From: Citrobacter sp. FP75
GTDB taxonomy: Bacteria; Pseudomonadota; Gammaproteobacteria; Enterobacterales; Enterobacteriaceae
Assembly: GCF_018342065.1 (NCBI RefSeq)
Contig: NZ_JAFDOE010000010.1
Coordinates: forward strand, 338 to 64,337
DNA length: 64,000 nucleotides
Direction of reading: 5' to 3'
Below are positions 47,450 to 56,545 of the stretch, piece by piece; within the stretch, counting starts at the first letter, position 1, and the number at the start of each line of letters is the position of its first letter. Made by a program: the position numbers and the translations under genes. A model generated the notes under the pieces. That model made no database searches and was not told where the DNA came from. It saw only the letters and a program-made list of their open reading frames with translations.

Positions 47450-47797
47450 ATGGGAATCAGTTTTCAGCAGGCATTGGGTGTACATCCGCAGGCAGTGAAG
47501 TTACGTCTTGAGAGGACCGAGCTACTGACTGCGAATCTGGCAAACGTCGATACACCAAATTTCAAAGCTAAAGATATTGATTTTGCCGCTGAGATGCAAC
47601 GGGCAAGTCGATCAAATGTTTTGCCCGAGGTTGACGTGAAATACCGCGTACCCATGCAACCCTCAGAGGATGGCAATACCGTTGAGCTGAATACCGAGCA
47701 GGCCCGGTTTTCGCAAAATAGTATGGATTATCAAAGCAGTCTGACCTTTTTGAACCTGCAACTTAGCGGTGTCAAAGAGGCCATTGAAGGGAAATAA
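47450..47797 (+). CDS. lfgB: Rod protein LfgB (FlgB)
   Basis: 115-residue proximal rod subunit. The N-terminal rod motif NLANVDTPNFKAKDIDF and the helical C-terminus are those of FlgB. First gene of the rightward rod/hook operon, directly behind the sigma-54 promoter. Confidence 0.94.
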   Translation: MGISFQQALGVHPQAVKLRLERTELLTANLANVDTPNFKAKDIDFAAEMQRASRSNVLPEVDVKYRVPMQPSEDGNTVELNTEQARFSQNSMDYQSSLTFLNLQLSGVKEAIEGK

Positions 47798-47799
47798 CG

Positions 47800-48231
47800 A
47801 TGTCGTTTACTGATATTTATCAGATTTCCGGTTCGGCAATGACGGCGCAAACCATTCGCCTGAATACCGTCGCCAGTAACATGGCGAATGCGGAATCTCC
47901 GGCCAGCAGCGAGGCGCAGGCCTACAAAGCGCGCAGCCCTGTGTTTGCTGCGGTTTACAACAATAGTCTGATTGGTGGGCACAACCGTCACGCCATTGAT
48001 GGCGCCAGCGTTCAGGTCCAGGACGTGATGCAAAGCGGCGGCGCGGTGAAGCGTTATGAGCCTCATCATCCGATGGCGGACCAGAACGGCTACGTCTGGT
48101 ATCCGGATGTCAACGTGGTCGAGCAAATGGCTGACATGATGTCTGCCTCGCGCGATTTCGAAACCGATGTTGATGTGCTCAATAACGTCAAAAGTATGCA
48201 GCAAAGCTTACTCAAACTGGGAGAAGTGTAA
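47800..48231 (+). CDS. lfgC: Rod protein LfgC (FlgC)
   Basis: 143-residue proximal rod subunit. Rod signature TVASNMANAESPASSEAQAY and C-terminal ASRDFETDVDVLNNVKSMQQ are present. Two bases separate it from lfgB; its stop overlaps the start of lfgD (TAATG). Confidence 0.94.
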   Translation: MSFTDIYQISGSAMTAQTIRLNTVASNMANAESPASSEAQAYKARSPVFAAVYNNSLIGGHNRHAIDGASVQVQDVMQSGGAVKRYEPHHPMADQNGYVWYPDVNVVEQMADMMSASRDFETDVDVLNNVKSMQQSLLKLGEV

Positions 48232-49094
48232 TGAATACCCTGGCTCTGTATGCCCAATCTCAGGTGCTGACTTCCTCTCAGGAGAAGACGGCGGTTGCGG
48301 AAAATAATGTAAGCACCACGTCGCAAAGCACCAATCTTGGAGACAGCAGTTCTGCGCCAACGACCGACACCAGCGGTACCAGCGGCACCAGTGGTACCCC
48401 AACGACGACGACGTCCACGGAAACCTCTGCGGTCGATACGTTCCTGACGCTGTTCGTGGCGGAAATTGAAAACCAGGACCCGACCGATCCGACCGATCCA
48501 ACCGCCTACATCGACCAACTCTCCTCAATGGCGCAGGTCGCCATGATGGAAGAGATGAGCGTTCAGGCGAATACCAATGCCGTACTGATGAGCAACATTC
48601 AGGTCATGGCGCTGGGGAATCTGGTCGGCGACGACATCATGGTGCAGACCACCACGCTGGATATTGCAGACAACACGAAAGATATCCAGGGCCGCGTCAC
48701 GCTTGACGATAGCTGTACGGATGTTGATCTGCATTTCACCGATGAGGCCGGCGATGACTACACCGTATCGTTGATCCCTGAAGGGGAAACGTCCGTAGGG
48801 CCAGGGTCGGTTGATTTCGATATTAACCCTGCTGATTACGGTATTCCGCCGGGGGATTACAGCGTCTCGGTCGTAACTAATACCGGGGAAGAAGAAGTGC
48901 CGATTGAGGTGACGGGGGAGGTTGAAGATGTGCGCATTCCGCTTGATGGCAGTACTCCGGTACTCAACATTGACGGCGTCGGCGAAGTGCCTTTCACCAT
49001 GATAACCCAGTTTGGCGTACCGGATAGCACCGATGACACCACGCCGCCTGATACTGACGGCGGCGATAACGCCGACAGCAATACCGTCATCTGA
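48231..49094 (+). CDS. lfgD: Hook-capping protein LfgD (FlgD)
   Basis: 287-residue scaffold needed to polymerise the hook. The FlgD core FLTLFVAEIENQDPTDPTD is near residues 70-88, followed by FlgD Ig/Tudor-like domains. It is some 50 residues longer than E. coli FlgD because of a Thr/Ser/Gly-rich linker at about 28-65 and a long acidic Asp/Thr tail. The linker DNA has tandem ACC/AGC-type triplets, a likely slippage site. Confidence 0.9.
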   Translation: MNTLALYAQSQVLTSSQEKTAVAENNVSTTSQSTNLGDSSSAPTTDTSGTSGTSGTPTTTTSTETSAVDTFLTLFVAEIENQDPTDPTDPTAYIDQLSSMAQVAMMEEMSVQANTNAVLMSNIQVMALGNLVGDDIMVQTTTLDIADNTKDIQGRVTLDDSCTDVDLHFTDEAGDDYTVSLIPEGETSVGPGSVDFDINPADYGIPPGDYSVSVVTNTGEEEVPIEVTGEVEDVRIPLDGSTPVLNIDGVGEVPFTMITQFGVPDSTDDTTPPDTDGGDNADSNTVI

Positions 49095-49120
49095 TCTAGT
49101 TAATATTACAGGAACAAACA

Positions 49121-50353
49121 ATGAGTTATGAAATTGCAGCGACGGGGCTGAACGCCGTCAACGAACAACTTGATGGGATCAGTAACAACATCGCTAACTC
49201 CGGTACGGTCGGTTACAAATCAATGACCACCCAGTTCTCCGCGATGTACGCCGGGACGCAGGCCATGGGCGTAAGCGTGGCGGGTTCCGCACAAAGTATT
49301 TCCAGCGGCGGCTCGATGGTTTCTACCGGCAACGCGTTGGATCTGGCGATCAACGATGATGGCTTTTTCGTCATGTGCGACAGTGCGGGCAACATTTCCT
49401 ATACGCGCGCCGGGTCTTTCGTTACCGATAAAAACGGCTATATCGTCAATGCGTCCGGTGATTATCTGCAAGGTTATCCGGTCGATGACAGCGGCACGCT
49501 GCAAACCGGTACCGTGACCGACATTCAGATTAAAACCGGCAACATCCCGGCGCAGGCCACCGACAGCATGACCTTTACGGCCAACTTTGATGCCAGTGAT
49601 GACATTATTAGCCGTACAGGTGACTCTACGGCTGACCCTGCAGTACCTGCTGTGCCCTTTGATCCGAACAACAGCGATACCTACACCGACAGCTACACCA
49701 CCACCGTGTATGACTCACTGGGCAATGAGCACTCGGTCAGCCAGTACTTTACCAAAACGGCGGATAACACGTGGGAAGTGCAGTACACCTTTGATGGCGA
49801 AGCGCAGAGCGGCGTGCCACCGACTACGCTGACGTTCGATCAGAATACTGGCAAGCTGACAGACCCGACCACGCCGCAAACCATCACCTTCACCACCGAC
49901 GAAGCCGCACCGATCTCGATGACCGTTGACTACTCTGATTGTACTCAATACGGCTCTGATTTCTCGGTCACCACCAACTCCGCAACCGGTTATGCCTCCG
50001 CAACCCAAAACGGCGTGCAGGTTGATGACGACGGTAAAGTGTACGCCACCTACAGCAACGGCGAGCGCATGTTGCAGGGCCAGGTTGTGCTGGCGACCTT
50101 CCCGGACGAGAACGGACTGGAAGCGGTAAGCGGTACTGCCTGGGTACAGACGGGTGAATCCGGTACGCCGCTGATCGGCACTCCGGGTTCCGGTTCCTGC
50201 GGCACGCTTTCTTCCGGCATGCTGGAAAGCTCCAACGTCGATATCACCAACGAACTGGTCAACCTGATGACGGCCCAGCGTAACTACCAGGCGAACACGA
50301 AAGTGATTTCGACCAGTACGCAGTTGGATCAGGCTCTCTTCCAGGCGATGTAA
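49121..50353 (+). CDS. lfgE: Hook protein LfgE (FlgE)
   Basis: 410-residue hook subunit. N-terminal ATGLNAVNEQLDGISNNIANSGTVGYKS and C-terminal VDITNELVNLMTAQRNYQANTKVIST are the conserved coiled-coil ends shared by rod/hook proteins; the middle is variable. A clear AGGAACA ribosome site precedes ATG 49121. Confidence 0.95.
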   Translation: MSYEIAATGLNAVNEQLDGISNNIANSGTVGYKSMTTQFSAMYAGTQAMGVSVAGSAQSISSGGSMVSTGNALDLAINDDGFFVMCDSAGNISYTRAGSFVTDKNGYIVNASGDYLQGYPVDDSGTLQTGTVTDIQIKTGNIPAQATDSMTFTANFDASDDIISRTGDSTADPAVPAVPFDPNNSDTYTDSYTTTVYDSLGNEHSVSQYFTKTADNTWEVQYTFDGEAQSGVPPTTLTFDQNTGKLTDPTTPQTITFTTDEAAPISMTVDYSDCTQYGSDFSVTTNSATGYASATQNGVQVDDDGKVYATYSNGERMLQGQVVLATFPDENGLEAVSGTAWVQTGESGTPLIGTPGSGSCGTLSSGMLESSNVDITNELVNLMTAQRNYQANTKVISTSTQLDQALFQAM

Positions 50354-50364
50354 GGCGTTAAGAA

Positions 50365-51102
50365 ATGGATCGGTTGATATATACCGCACTGAGCGGAGCC
50401 ACCCAGACGTTGCAGGAGCAGCAGATTAGCGCCAACAACCTCGCCAACGTGAACACCAATGGTTTTCGCGCCGATATGGCGATGGCGAGTAATGACAAGG
50501 TGAAGGGCGGCGGGTTCGATACGCGTTTTATGGCGAAGGAAAGTCCAAGCGGCGTCAATGACAGTACCGGTGTGGCGGAGAAAACAGAGCGTCCGCTGGA
50601 TGTGTCTATTCAGGGTACTGGCTATATCGCTGTGCAGGATAAAGCCGGAAACGAAGTCTATACCCGTAACGGCAATATTCAGCAGGATGACCAGGGGCAA
50701 CTGACCATCGACGGCAATATTGTCCTTGGCGATAACGGCCCGATTATTTTGCCGCCAAACGCAATTGCCTCTTTCGGCAGCGACGGCACGCTTTCAGTCA
50801 CGCCCGATGATGGTGATGTCACCGCCACAATGGATATCGACCGCCTGAAGCTGGTGGATATTCCGGTCGCCAATCTGGCGAAAAACGGTGAAGGCATGCT
50901 GGTGACGGCAGATGGCGTACCGGCGCAGCGCGATGAAAACATCAAAGTGAGCGGCGGTTTTCTGGAAAGCAGCAATGTGTCTGCGGTCAGCGAAATGATG
51001 TCGTCCATTGCGATGAACCGCCAGTTCGAAGCGCAAATCAAGATGATGAAAACCGCTGAAGATCTCAGTGACTCGGGCAACAGGCTGTTACGCGGCTCCT
51101 GA
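50365..51102 (+). CDS. lfgF: Rod protein LfgF (FlgF)
   Basis: 245-residue proximal rod protein. N-terminal LSGATQTLQEQQISANNLANVNTNGF and C-terminal SAVSEMMSSIAMNRQFEAQIKMMK are diagnostic. Twelve bases follow lfgE. Confidence 0.94.
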   Translation: MDRLIYTALSGATQTLQEQQISANNLANVNTNGFRADMAMASNDKVKGGGFDTRFMAKESPSGVNDSTGVAEKTERPLDVSIQGTGYIAVQDKAGNEVYTRNGNIQQDDQGQLTIDGNIVLGDNGPIILPPNAIASFGSDGTLSVTPDDGDVTATMDIDRLKLVDIPVANLAKNGEGMLVTADGVPAQRDENIKVSGGFLESSNVSAVSEMMSSIAMNRQFEAQIKMMKTAEDLSDSGNRLLRGS

Positions 51103-51132
51103 GTCGCTGCCTTTAATCAGGAATAAAGCTTT

Positions 51133-51918
51133 ATGAATGCAGCGTTATGGATCAGTAAAACCGGCCTGTCGGCACAAGATGCTGAGATGAGTGCGATTGC
51201 CAACAACATCGCCAACGTCAACACCACGGGCTTTAAGCGCGACCGCGTGATGTTCCAGGATCTGTTTTATCAGACTCAGGAAGCACCGGGCGCAATGCTC
51301 GATCAAAACAACATCATGCCGACCGGAATGCAGTTCGGTAGCGGTGTGCGCATTGTCGGTACGCAGAAAACCTTCACCGAAGGGAATGTGGAAACCACCG
51401 ACAATACGATGAACGTGGCCATTATGGGGCAGGGGTTCTGGCAGGTGCAAAAGGCCAACGGGGATATTGCTTATACCCGCGACGGCAACATGCAGGTTAA
51501 CGCTGACGGAGTGTTAACTAACTCTGAAGGCTTGCCTCTGCAACCGGAAATTGATGTGCCGTCCGGTGCTACCAATGTGGCATTTGGTGAAGATGGCACC
51601 GTAACGGCGATCCTTCCCGGCGACAGCGACCCGACTGAACTTGGGCAGTTGACGCTGGTGAATTTCGCCAACCCGGCAGGGCTTTCCGCAGAAGGCGACA
51701 ACCTGTATCTGGAAACCGCAGCCAGCGGTCAGCCGACGGAAGGTATTCCGGGGGAAGATGGCCTGGGTACCTTGCAGGACAGCGCGCTGGAAGGCTCGAA
51801 CGTGGATATCGTCAACGAAATGGTGGCGATGATCAACGTGCAGCGCGCCTATGAGATGAACGCCAAAATGGTCTCTGCAGCAGACGATATGCTGCAGTTT
51901 ATTAGTCAGACGCTGTAA
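51133..51918 (+). CDS. lfgG: Distal rod protein LfgG (FlgG)
   Basis: 261-residue distal rod subunit. The N-terminal ANNIANVNTTGFKRDRVMFQDLFYQ motif and the C-terminal VDIVNEMVAMINVQRAYEMNAKMV motif match FlgG at nearly every position, and length is normal. A REP element separates it from lfgH. Confidence 0.95.
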   Translation: MNAALWISKTGLSAQDAEMSAIANNIANVNTTGFKRDRVMFQDLFYQTQEAPGAMLDQNNIMPTGMQFGSGVRIVGTQKTFTEGNVETTDNTMNVAIMGQGFWQVQKANGDIAYTRDGNMQVNADGVLTNSEGLPLQPEIDVPSGATNVAFGEDGTVTAILPGDSDPTELGQLTLVNFANPAGLSAEGDNLYLETAASGQPTEGIPGEDGLGTLQDSALEGSNVDIVNEMVAMINVQRAYEMNAKMVSAADDMLQFISQTL

Positions 51919-51933
51919 CGCAACGTGGTGAAA

Positions 51934-51962
51934 TGCCGGATAAGCGGCAGCGCCATCCGGCA
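51934..51962. repeat. REP element between lfgG and lfgH
   Basis: TGCCGGATAAGCGGC followed by GCGCCATCCGGCA forms a hairpin of the REP/BIME class common in Escherichia and Citrobacter. It lies inside the operon and could stabilise the upstream mRNA or lower lfgH expression. Confidence 0.75.
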
Positions 51963-51985
51963 AATTTAAAGTAAACAGGCAGAAC

Positions 51986-52651
51986 GTGAAAAATTATCTC
52001 TGGCTGATGGTACTGCTCCCCCTGTTAAGTGGGTGTGAATCGCAGGCCATCATGGTCAAAAAAAATGACGAATTCTTTGCTCCCCCTAAAACGGAGGCAC
52101 AGCCGACGGCGGATGGCCGGGCGGGGGGCGTGTTTGAAACAGGCTACAAGTGGTCGCTGACGGCGGACCGCCGCGCCTATCGGGTCGGGGATATCCTGAC
52201 CGTTATGCTGGAGGAATCAACTCAATCCAGCAAACAGGCGAAAACCAATTTTGGCAAAAACAACACTGTCGATATTGGCGCGCCGACCCTCTTTGGTCAT
52301 ACCAAAGATAATTTGTCTGCCTCAGTTGACGCTAATCGCGATTTCAACGGTACGGCAACGTCGCAGCAGCAGAACAGCTTACGCGGCGAAATTACGGTGT
52401 CTGTGCACTCGGTACAGCCGAACGGCATTCTGGAAATTCGCGGTGAAAAATGGCTCACCCTCAACCAGGGGGATGAATACATCCGCCTGAGTGGACTGGT
52501 GCGGGCCGATGACATTCAGAACGATAACTCGGTCTCCTCGCAACGTATTGCCGATGCGCGAATCTCGTATGCAGGGCGTGGGGCACTCAGCGATGCCAAC
52601 GCGGCGGGCTGGCTGACGCGTCTGTTTAACCATCCTCTCTTCCCGATCTAA
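51986..52651 (+). CDS. lfgH: L-ring lipoprotein LfgH (FlgH)
   Basis: 221-residue outer-membrane ring subunit. Starts at GTG 51986. Lipobox LLSGC places the lipidated Cys at residue 17. The FlgH domain features [23 protein letters not shown] and [24 protein letters not shown]. Stop overlaps the lfgI frame by one base. Confidence 0.94.
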   Translation: MKNYLWLMVLLPLLSGCESQAIMVKKNDEFFAPPKTEAQPTADGRAGGVFETGYKWSLTADRRAYRVGDILTVMLEESTQSSKQAKTNFGKNNTVDIGAPTLFGHTKDNLSASVDANRDFNGTATSQQQNSLRGEITVSVHSVQPNGILEIRGEKWLTLNQGDEYIRLSGLVRADDIQNDNSVSSQRIADARISYAGRGALSDANAAGWLTRLFNHPLFPI

Positions 52652-52665
52652 TGCAGGATTTTGAT

Positions 52666-53787
52666 ATGCAACACTTAAGCGGGCGCTGGATGAAGGCGTT
52701 AAACGGCATTGTTATCGCCCTGAGCCTGATTCTGCCCGGCACGACGCAGGCACAATCTCTGGAGTCGCTGGTTAACGTCCAGGGCGTCAGGGAAAACCAA
52801 CTCGTCGGCTACAGTCTGGTCGTCGGCCTGGACGGCACCGGCGATAAAAACCAGGTCAAGTTCACCAACCAGACTATCACCAACATGCTGCGTCAGTTCG
52901 GCGTTCAGTTACCGAGCAAAATCGACCCGAAGGTGAAAAACGTCGCGGCGGTGGCGGTCAGCGCGATGTTACCGCCAATGTACTCGCGTGGGCAAACCAT
53001 TGACGTTACGGTCTCTTCTATTGGCGATGCCAAAAGCCTGCGCGGTGGCACGCTATTGCTCACCCAGTTGCATGGCGCAGACGGGGAAGTGTACGCCCTT
53101 GCGCAAGGTAGCGTGGTGGTCGGCGGGATGAATGCGACCGGGGCCAGCGGCTCCAGCGTTACCGTCAATACCCCAACCGCCGGGCTTATTCCTAACGGTG
53201 CATCGGTAGAACGTGAGATCCCCAGCGACTTCCAGATGGGTGACACCATCACGCTTAATCTGAAGCGTCCTTCTTTTAAAGATGCGAACAACATTGCGGG
53301 GGCGATCAACGCCGCGTTTGGCGGTATTGCAACGGCACAAAGCTCGACCAACGTCAGCGTACGCGCGCCGACCAGCCCAGGCGCGCGCGTCGCCTTTATG
53401 TCTCAGTTAGATGATGTTCAGGTTCAGGCCGAAAAAGTACGCGCTCGCGTGGTGTTTAACTCGCGTACCGGCACGGTGGTGATGGGGGACGGTATCGCCC
53501 TGCACGCCGCGGCGGTGTCGCATGGCAGCCTGACGGTTTCCATTAATGAAAGCAGTAACGTCAGCCAGCCGAATGCCTTTGCCGGCGGTCGTACGGCGGT
53601 GACGCCGCAAAGCAACATTTCAGTGAATCATGCCCGACCTGGAATGATTACCCTGCCGGAGTCCAGCAGTCTGAAAACGTTGGTTAATGCTCTCAATGGT
53701 CTGGGCGCAACGCCGGACGACATTATGTCCATTTTACAGGCCCTGCATGAAGCCGGTGCGCTGGATGCCGATCTGGAGGTGATTTAA
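52666..53787 (+). CDS. lfgI: P-ring protein LfgI (FlgI)
   Basis: 373-residue periplasmic ring subunit with a signal peptide. It carries the FlgI hallmark [26 protein letters not shown] near residues 39-64. ATG 52666 follows AGGA at good spacing; starts at 52651 and 52690 are also in frame. Its export is Sec-dependent, with LfgA as chaperone. Confidence 0.94.
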   Translation: MQHLSGRWMKALNGIVIALSLILPGTTQAQSLESLVNVQGVRENQLVGYSLVVGLDGTGDKNQVKFTNQTITNMLRQFGVQLPSKIDPKVKNVAAVAVSAMLPPMYSRGQTIDVTVSSIGDAKSLRGGTLLLTQLHGADGEVYALAQGSVVVGGMNATGASGSSVTVNTPTAGLIPNGASVEREIPSDFQMGDTITLNLKRPSFKDANNIAGAINAAFGGIATAQSSTNVSVRAPTSPGARVAFMSQLDDVQVQAEKVRARVVFNSRTGTVVMGDGIALHAAAVSHGSLTVSINESSNVSQPNAFAGGRTAVTPQSNISVNHARPGMITLPESSSLKTLVNALNGLGATPDDIMSILQALHEAGALDADLEVI

Positions 53788-54098
53788 TGTCCGATATCAA
53801 GGTGAACCGTAGCGGCGGCATTGACGGCAGCGATGCGTTAATGGGCCCCAAAATCAAAGACAACGATTTGCAAAAAGCTGCCCAGCAGTTTGAAGCCATT
53901 TTTTTACGCAACATGCTGAAAGAGATGCGTAAAACCAATGAGATCTTTGACTCGAAAGATAACCCGTTTAACAGCGACTCGGGGCGCATGATGCAGGGGT
54001 TTTATGACGATCAGCTATGCAACAGCCTTGCCCAGCAGCACGGTATCGGGATTGCGGCGATGATCGTCAAACAGCTCTCTCCGCATCACAAAGGATAA
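53787..54098 (+). CDS. lfgJ: Rod-cap scaffold protein LfgJ, without muramidase domain
   Basis: 103 residues corresponding only to the N-terminal rod-binding half of E. coli FlgJ (FEAIFLRNMLKEMRKTNEIFDSK). The peptidoglycan hydrolase half is absent without any sign of a frameshift. Short FlgJ is known in lateral systems, which then need a separate muramidase to open the wall. Overlaps lfgI by one base. Confidence 0.9.
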   Translation: MSDIKVNRSGGIDGSDALMGPKIKDNDLQKAAQQFEAIFLRNMLKEMRKTNEIFDSKDNPFNSDSGRMMQGFYDDQLCNSLAQQHGIGIAAMIVKQLSPHHKG

Positions 54099-54110
54099 AG
54101 GTTGCCCGGC

Positions 54111-54138
54111 GGCTTAAGAACCGTGGTTTTTAAGCCGC
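54111..54138 (+). other. Hairpin between lfgJ and lfgK
   Basis: GCGGCTTAA and TTAAGCCGC form a nine-bp stem with further AACC/GGTT pairing in the loop. No T tract follows. It could be an RNA-processing site or a partial terminator before the hook-associated protein genes. Confidence 0.45.
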
Positions 54139-54196
54139 TCTTAATCGGCAAGGTTGTTAACGACAGACCGGGTGACTGACCGGCAAGGACTCTTTG

Positions 54197-55573
54197 ATGG
54201 ATATGATTAACATTGGCTACAGCGGCGCATCTACGGCGCAGGTGGAGCTTAACGTTACCGCGCAGAACACGGCAAACGCCATGACGGACGGTTACACCAG
54301 GCAGGTTGCCATCACCAGCACCATTGGCTCCAGCTCGGGTTCAGCCAACAGTGCCGGTAACGGTGTGCAGGTTGACAGTATTCGCCGCGTTTCAAACCAG
54401 TATCAGGTGAATCAAGTGTGGTATGCCGCCAGCGATTACGGCTACTACAACACCCAGCAAGAGTATTTAACTCAGTTGGAAACGGTGCTCAGTGATGACA
54501 ACAGTAACCTGAGCGGGGGATTCGACAATTTCTTCGCGGCCCTGAATGAAGCGACAACCAGCCCGGATGATTCCGCGCTGCGCGAACAGGTGATCAGCGA
54601 GTCCGGCGCGCTGGCGCTGCGCGTGGATAACACCCTGGATTACATCGACTCCCAAAGCAGTGAAATCGTTAGTCAGGAGCAGGCGATGGTTGCTCAGGTG
54701 AATACGCTAACCAGCGGTATTGCCAGCTACAACCAGCAGATCACTGAAGCGGAAGCCAACGGTGATAACGCGTCTGCTCTGTACGATGCTCGCGATCAAA
54801 TGGTGGAACAGCTTAGCGGCATTATGGATGTGCAGGTCAATATTGATGATGAAGGCAACTACGATGTCACGCTACAAAACGGTCAGCCGTTGGTCAGCGG
54901 TCAGGAGAGTTCCAGCATTGAACTGGAGGCTAACGCTGACGGTACGCAGAGCATGTCGCTGACCTTTGCCGGGACCACATCGTCTATGGACACCGATACC
55001 GGTGGCTCGCTGGGGGCGCTGTTTGATTATCAAAATCAGGTACTGACGCCGCTGACGGGAACGATTAACAGCATGGCGGAGCAATTTGCTGATGCGGTTA
55101 ACACCCAGCTTGCACAGGGCTTTGACCTGAACGGCAACCCCGGTGAGCCGCTGTTTATTTATGATGAAAATTCATCTGATGGCCCGCTGGAAGTGAACCC
55201 CGATATCACCGCCGATGAGCTGGCGTTTTCCAGTTCGCCGGACGAAAGCGGCAACAGCGATAACCTGCAGGCGTTGATCAACATCTCTACCGAGCCGCTG
55301 GAAATTGACGGTCTGGGAAGCGTCACCGTGGGCGAGGCCTGCTCGTCGATCATCAGCAACATTGGTATCTACAGCCAGCAGAACCAGACTGAAGCCGAAG
55401 CGGCGGCAAACGTCTACTCCGAAGCGCAGAACCAGCAGAGCAGCGTCAGCGGGGTCAGCATGGACGAAGAAGCGGTGAACCTCATTACCTATCAGCAGAT
55501 TTACGAGGCCAACCTGAAAGTTATCTCAACGGGCGCAGATATTTTCGATTCTGTGCTGGAAATGTGTAGCTAA
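54197..55573 (+). CDS. lfgK: Hook-filament junction protein LfgK (FlgK, HAP1)
   Basis: 458 residues. The N-terminal NIGYSGASTAQVELNVTAQNTANAMTDGY and C-terminal MDEEAVNLITYQQIYEANLKVIS are the conserved HAP1 ends. ATG 54197 follows AAGGA; the codon before it (54194, TTG) is not needed. Secretion as a LfgN client is expected. Confidence 0.93.
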   Translation: MDMINIGYSGASTAQVELNVTAQNTANAMTDGYTRQVAITSTIGSSSGSANSAGNGVQVDSIRRVSNQYQVNQVWYAASDYGYYNTQQEYLTQLETVLSDDNSNLSGGFDNFFAALNEATTSPDDSALREQVISESGALALRVDNTLDYIDSQSSEIVSQEQAMVAQVNTLTSGIASYNQQITEAEANGDNASALYDARDQMVEQLSGIMDVQVNIDDEGNYDVTLQNGQPLVSGQESSSIELEANADGTQSMSLTFAGTTSSMDTDTGGSLGALFDYQNQVLTPLTGTINSMAEQFADAVNTQLAQGFDLNGNPGEPLFIYDENSSDGPLEVNPDITADELAFSSSPDESGNSDNLQALINISTEPLEIDGLGSVTVGEACSSIISNIGIYSQQNQTEAEAAANVYSEAQNQQSSVSGVSMDEEAVNLITYQQIYEANLKVISTGADIFDSVLEMCS

Positions 55574-55590
55574 CCTGGAGAGGAATGAAT

Positions 55591-56520
55591 ATGCGTGTGT
55601 CTACCCAGCAATCTTATGTGTCTATGACGCAGAGTTTTAATGATCTCTCCAGCGATCTGTCCCATGTCGTTGAGCAAATGGCGACCGGAAAAAGTATTTT
55701 GTTGCCGTCTGACGATCCCATCGCGGCGACCCGTATCACCCAGTTGAACCGCCAGCAATCGGCCCTTGACCAGTATCAGAGCAATATTGACTCCGCGACG
55801 GCAGGCATGAGCCAGCAGGAGTCGATCCTTGATGGCGTGAATAACGATCTGTTGGCGATTCGCGACGATCTGCTGGAAGCGGCGAACGGCACCAATACCA
55901 CCGATTCGTTAGCCAGTCTGGGGCAGGATATTCAGTCGATGACCGAAGCGATGGTCTCGGCATTAAATTACCAGGATGAAGACGGGCACTATGTGTTTGG
56001 CGGGACGGTCAACGATCGGCCGCCGATTGTTGCCGTGGACGACGACGGTGATGGTGTCACCGACAGTTATACCTACCAGGGGAATGACGACCATCGTCAA
56101 ACCACGGTATCGAATGGCGTGGATGTCGATACCAACGTTGCGGTCAGCGATTTCTTCGGCGATAGCCTGGACGTGCTGAACACGCTTACGTCGCTGTCGA
56201 AAGAGCTACAGGATCCGTCGGTTGACCCTGCCGATCCACAGGTACAAAGTGATATTGAAAATGCTATCAATACGGTGGATGACGCCTCCGACTCGCTCAA
56301 TGCTTCTATTGCCACCATCGGTGAAACGCAAAATACGATGAGCATGCTGAGCGGCGCGCAAACGGATATCACCACCTCTAACGATCAGTTGATTGGTCAG
56401 TTGAGCGATCTGGATTACGGCCCGGCCTCCATTACTTTTACCGGTCTGGAAATGGCGATGGAAGCCACTTTAAAAACCTACTCCAAAGTGAGTGAGTTAA
56501 ACCTTTTCAGTGTGATTTAA
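55591..56520 (+). CDS. lfgL: Hook-filament junction protein LfgL (FlgL, HAP3)
   Basis: 309 residues. Begins MRVSTQQSY, as FlgL proteins typically do. GAGAGGA is seven bases before ATG 55591, whereas the in-frame ATG at 55585 sits directly against it. Flagellin-like coiled ends enclose an acidic variable centre. Confidence 0.92.
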   Translation: MRVSTQQSYVSMTQSFNDLSSDLSHVVEQMATGKSILLPSDDPIAATRITQLNRQQSALDQYQSNIDSATAGMSQQESILDGVNNDLLAIRDDLLEAANGTNTTDSLASLGQDIQSMTEAMVSALNYQDEDGHYVFGGTVNDRPPIVAVDDDGDGVTDSYTYQGNDDHRQTTVSNGVDVDTNVAVSDFFGDSLDVLNTLTSLSKELQDPSVDPADPQVQSDIENAINTVDDASDSLNASIATIGETQNTMSMLSGAQTDITTSNDQLIGQLSDLDYGPASITFTGLEMAMEATLKTYSKVSELNLFSVI

Positions 56521-56545
56521 CAGTAAGCAGCAGCCCAGGAACAGT

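Noticed and set aside
48525-49121. 198-codon open frame antisense to lfgD
   Set aside because: Arises from the low-complexity Asp/Thr codons of lfgD; no independent support.
49715-50389. 224-codon open frame antisense to lfgE
   Set aside because: Complement of a well-supported hook gene; no ribosome site, no recognisable domain.
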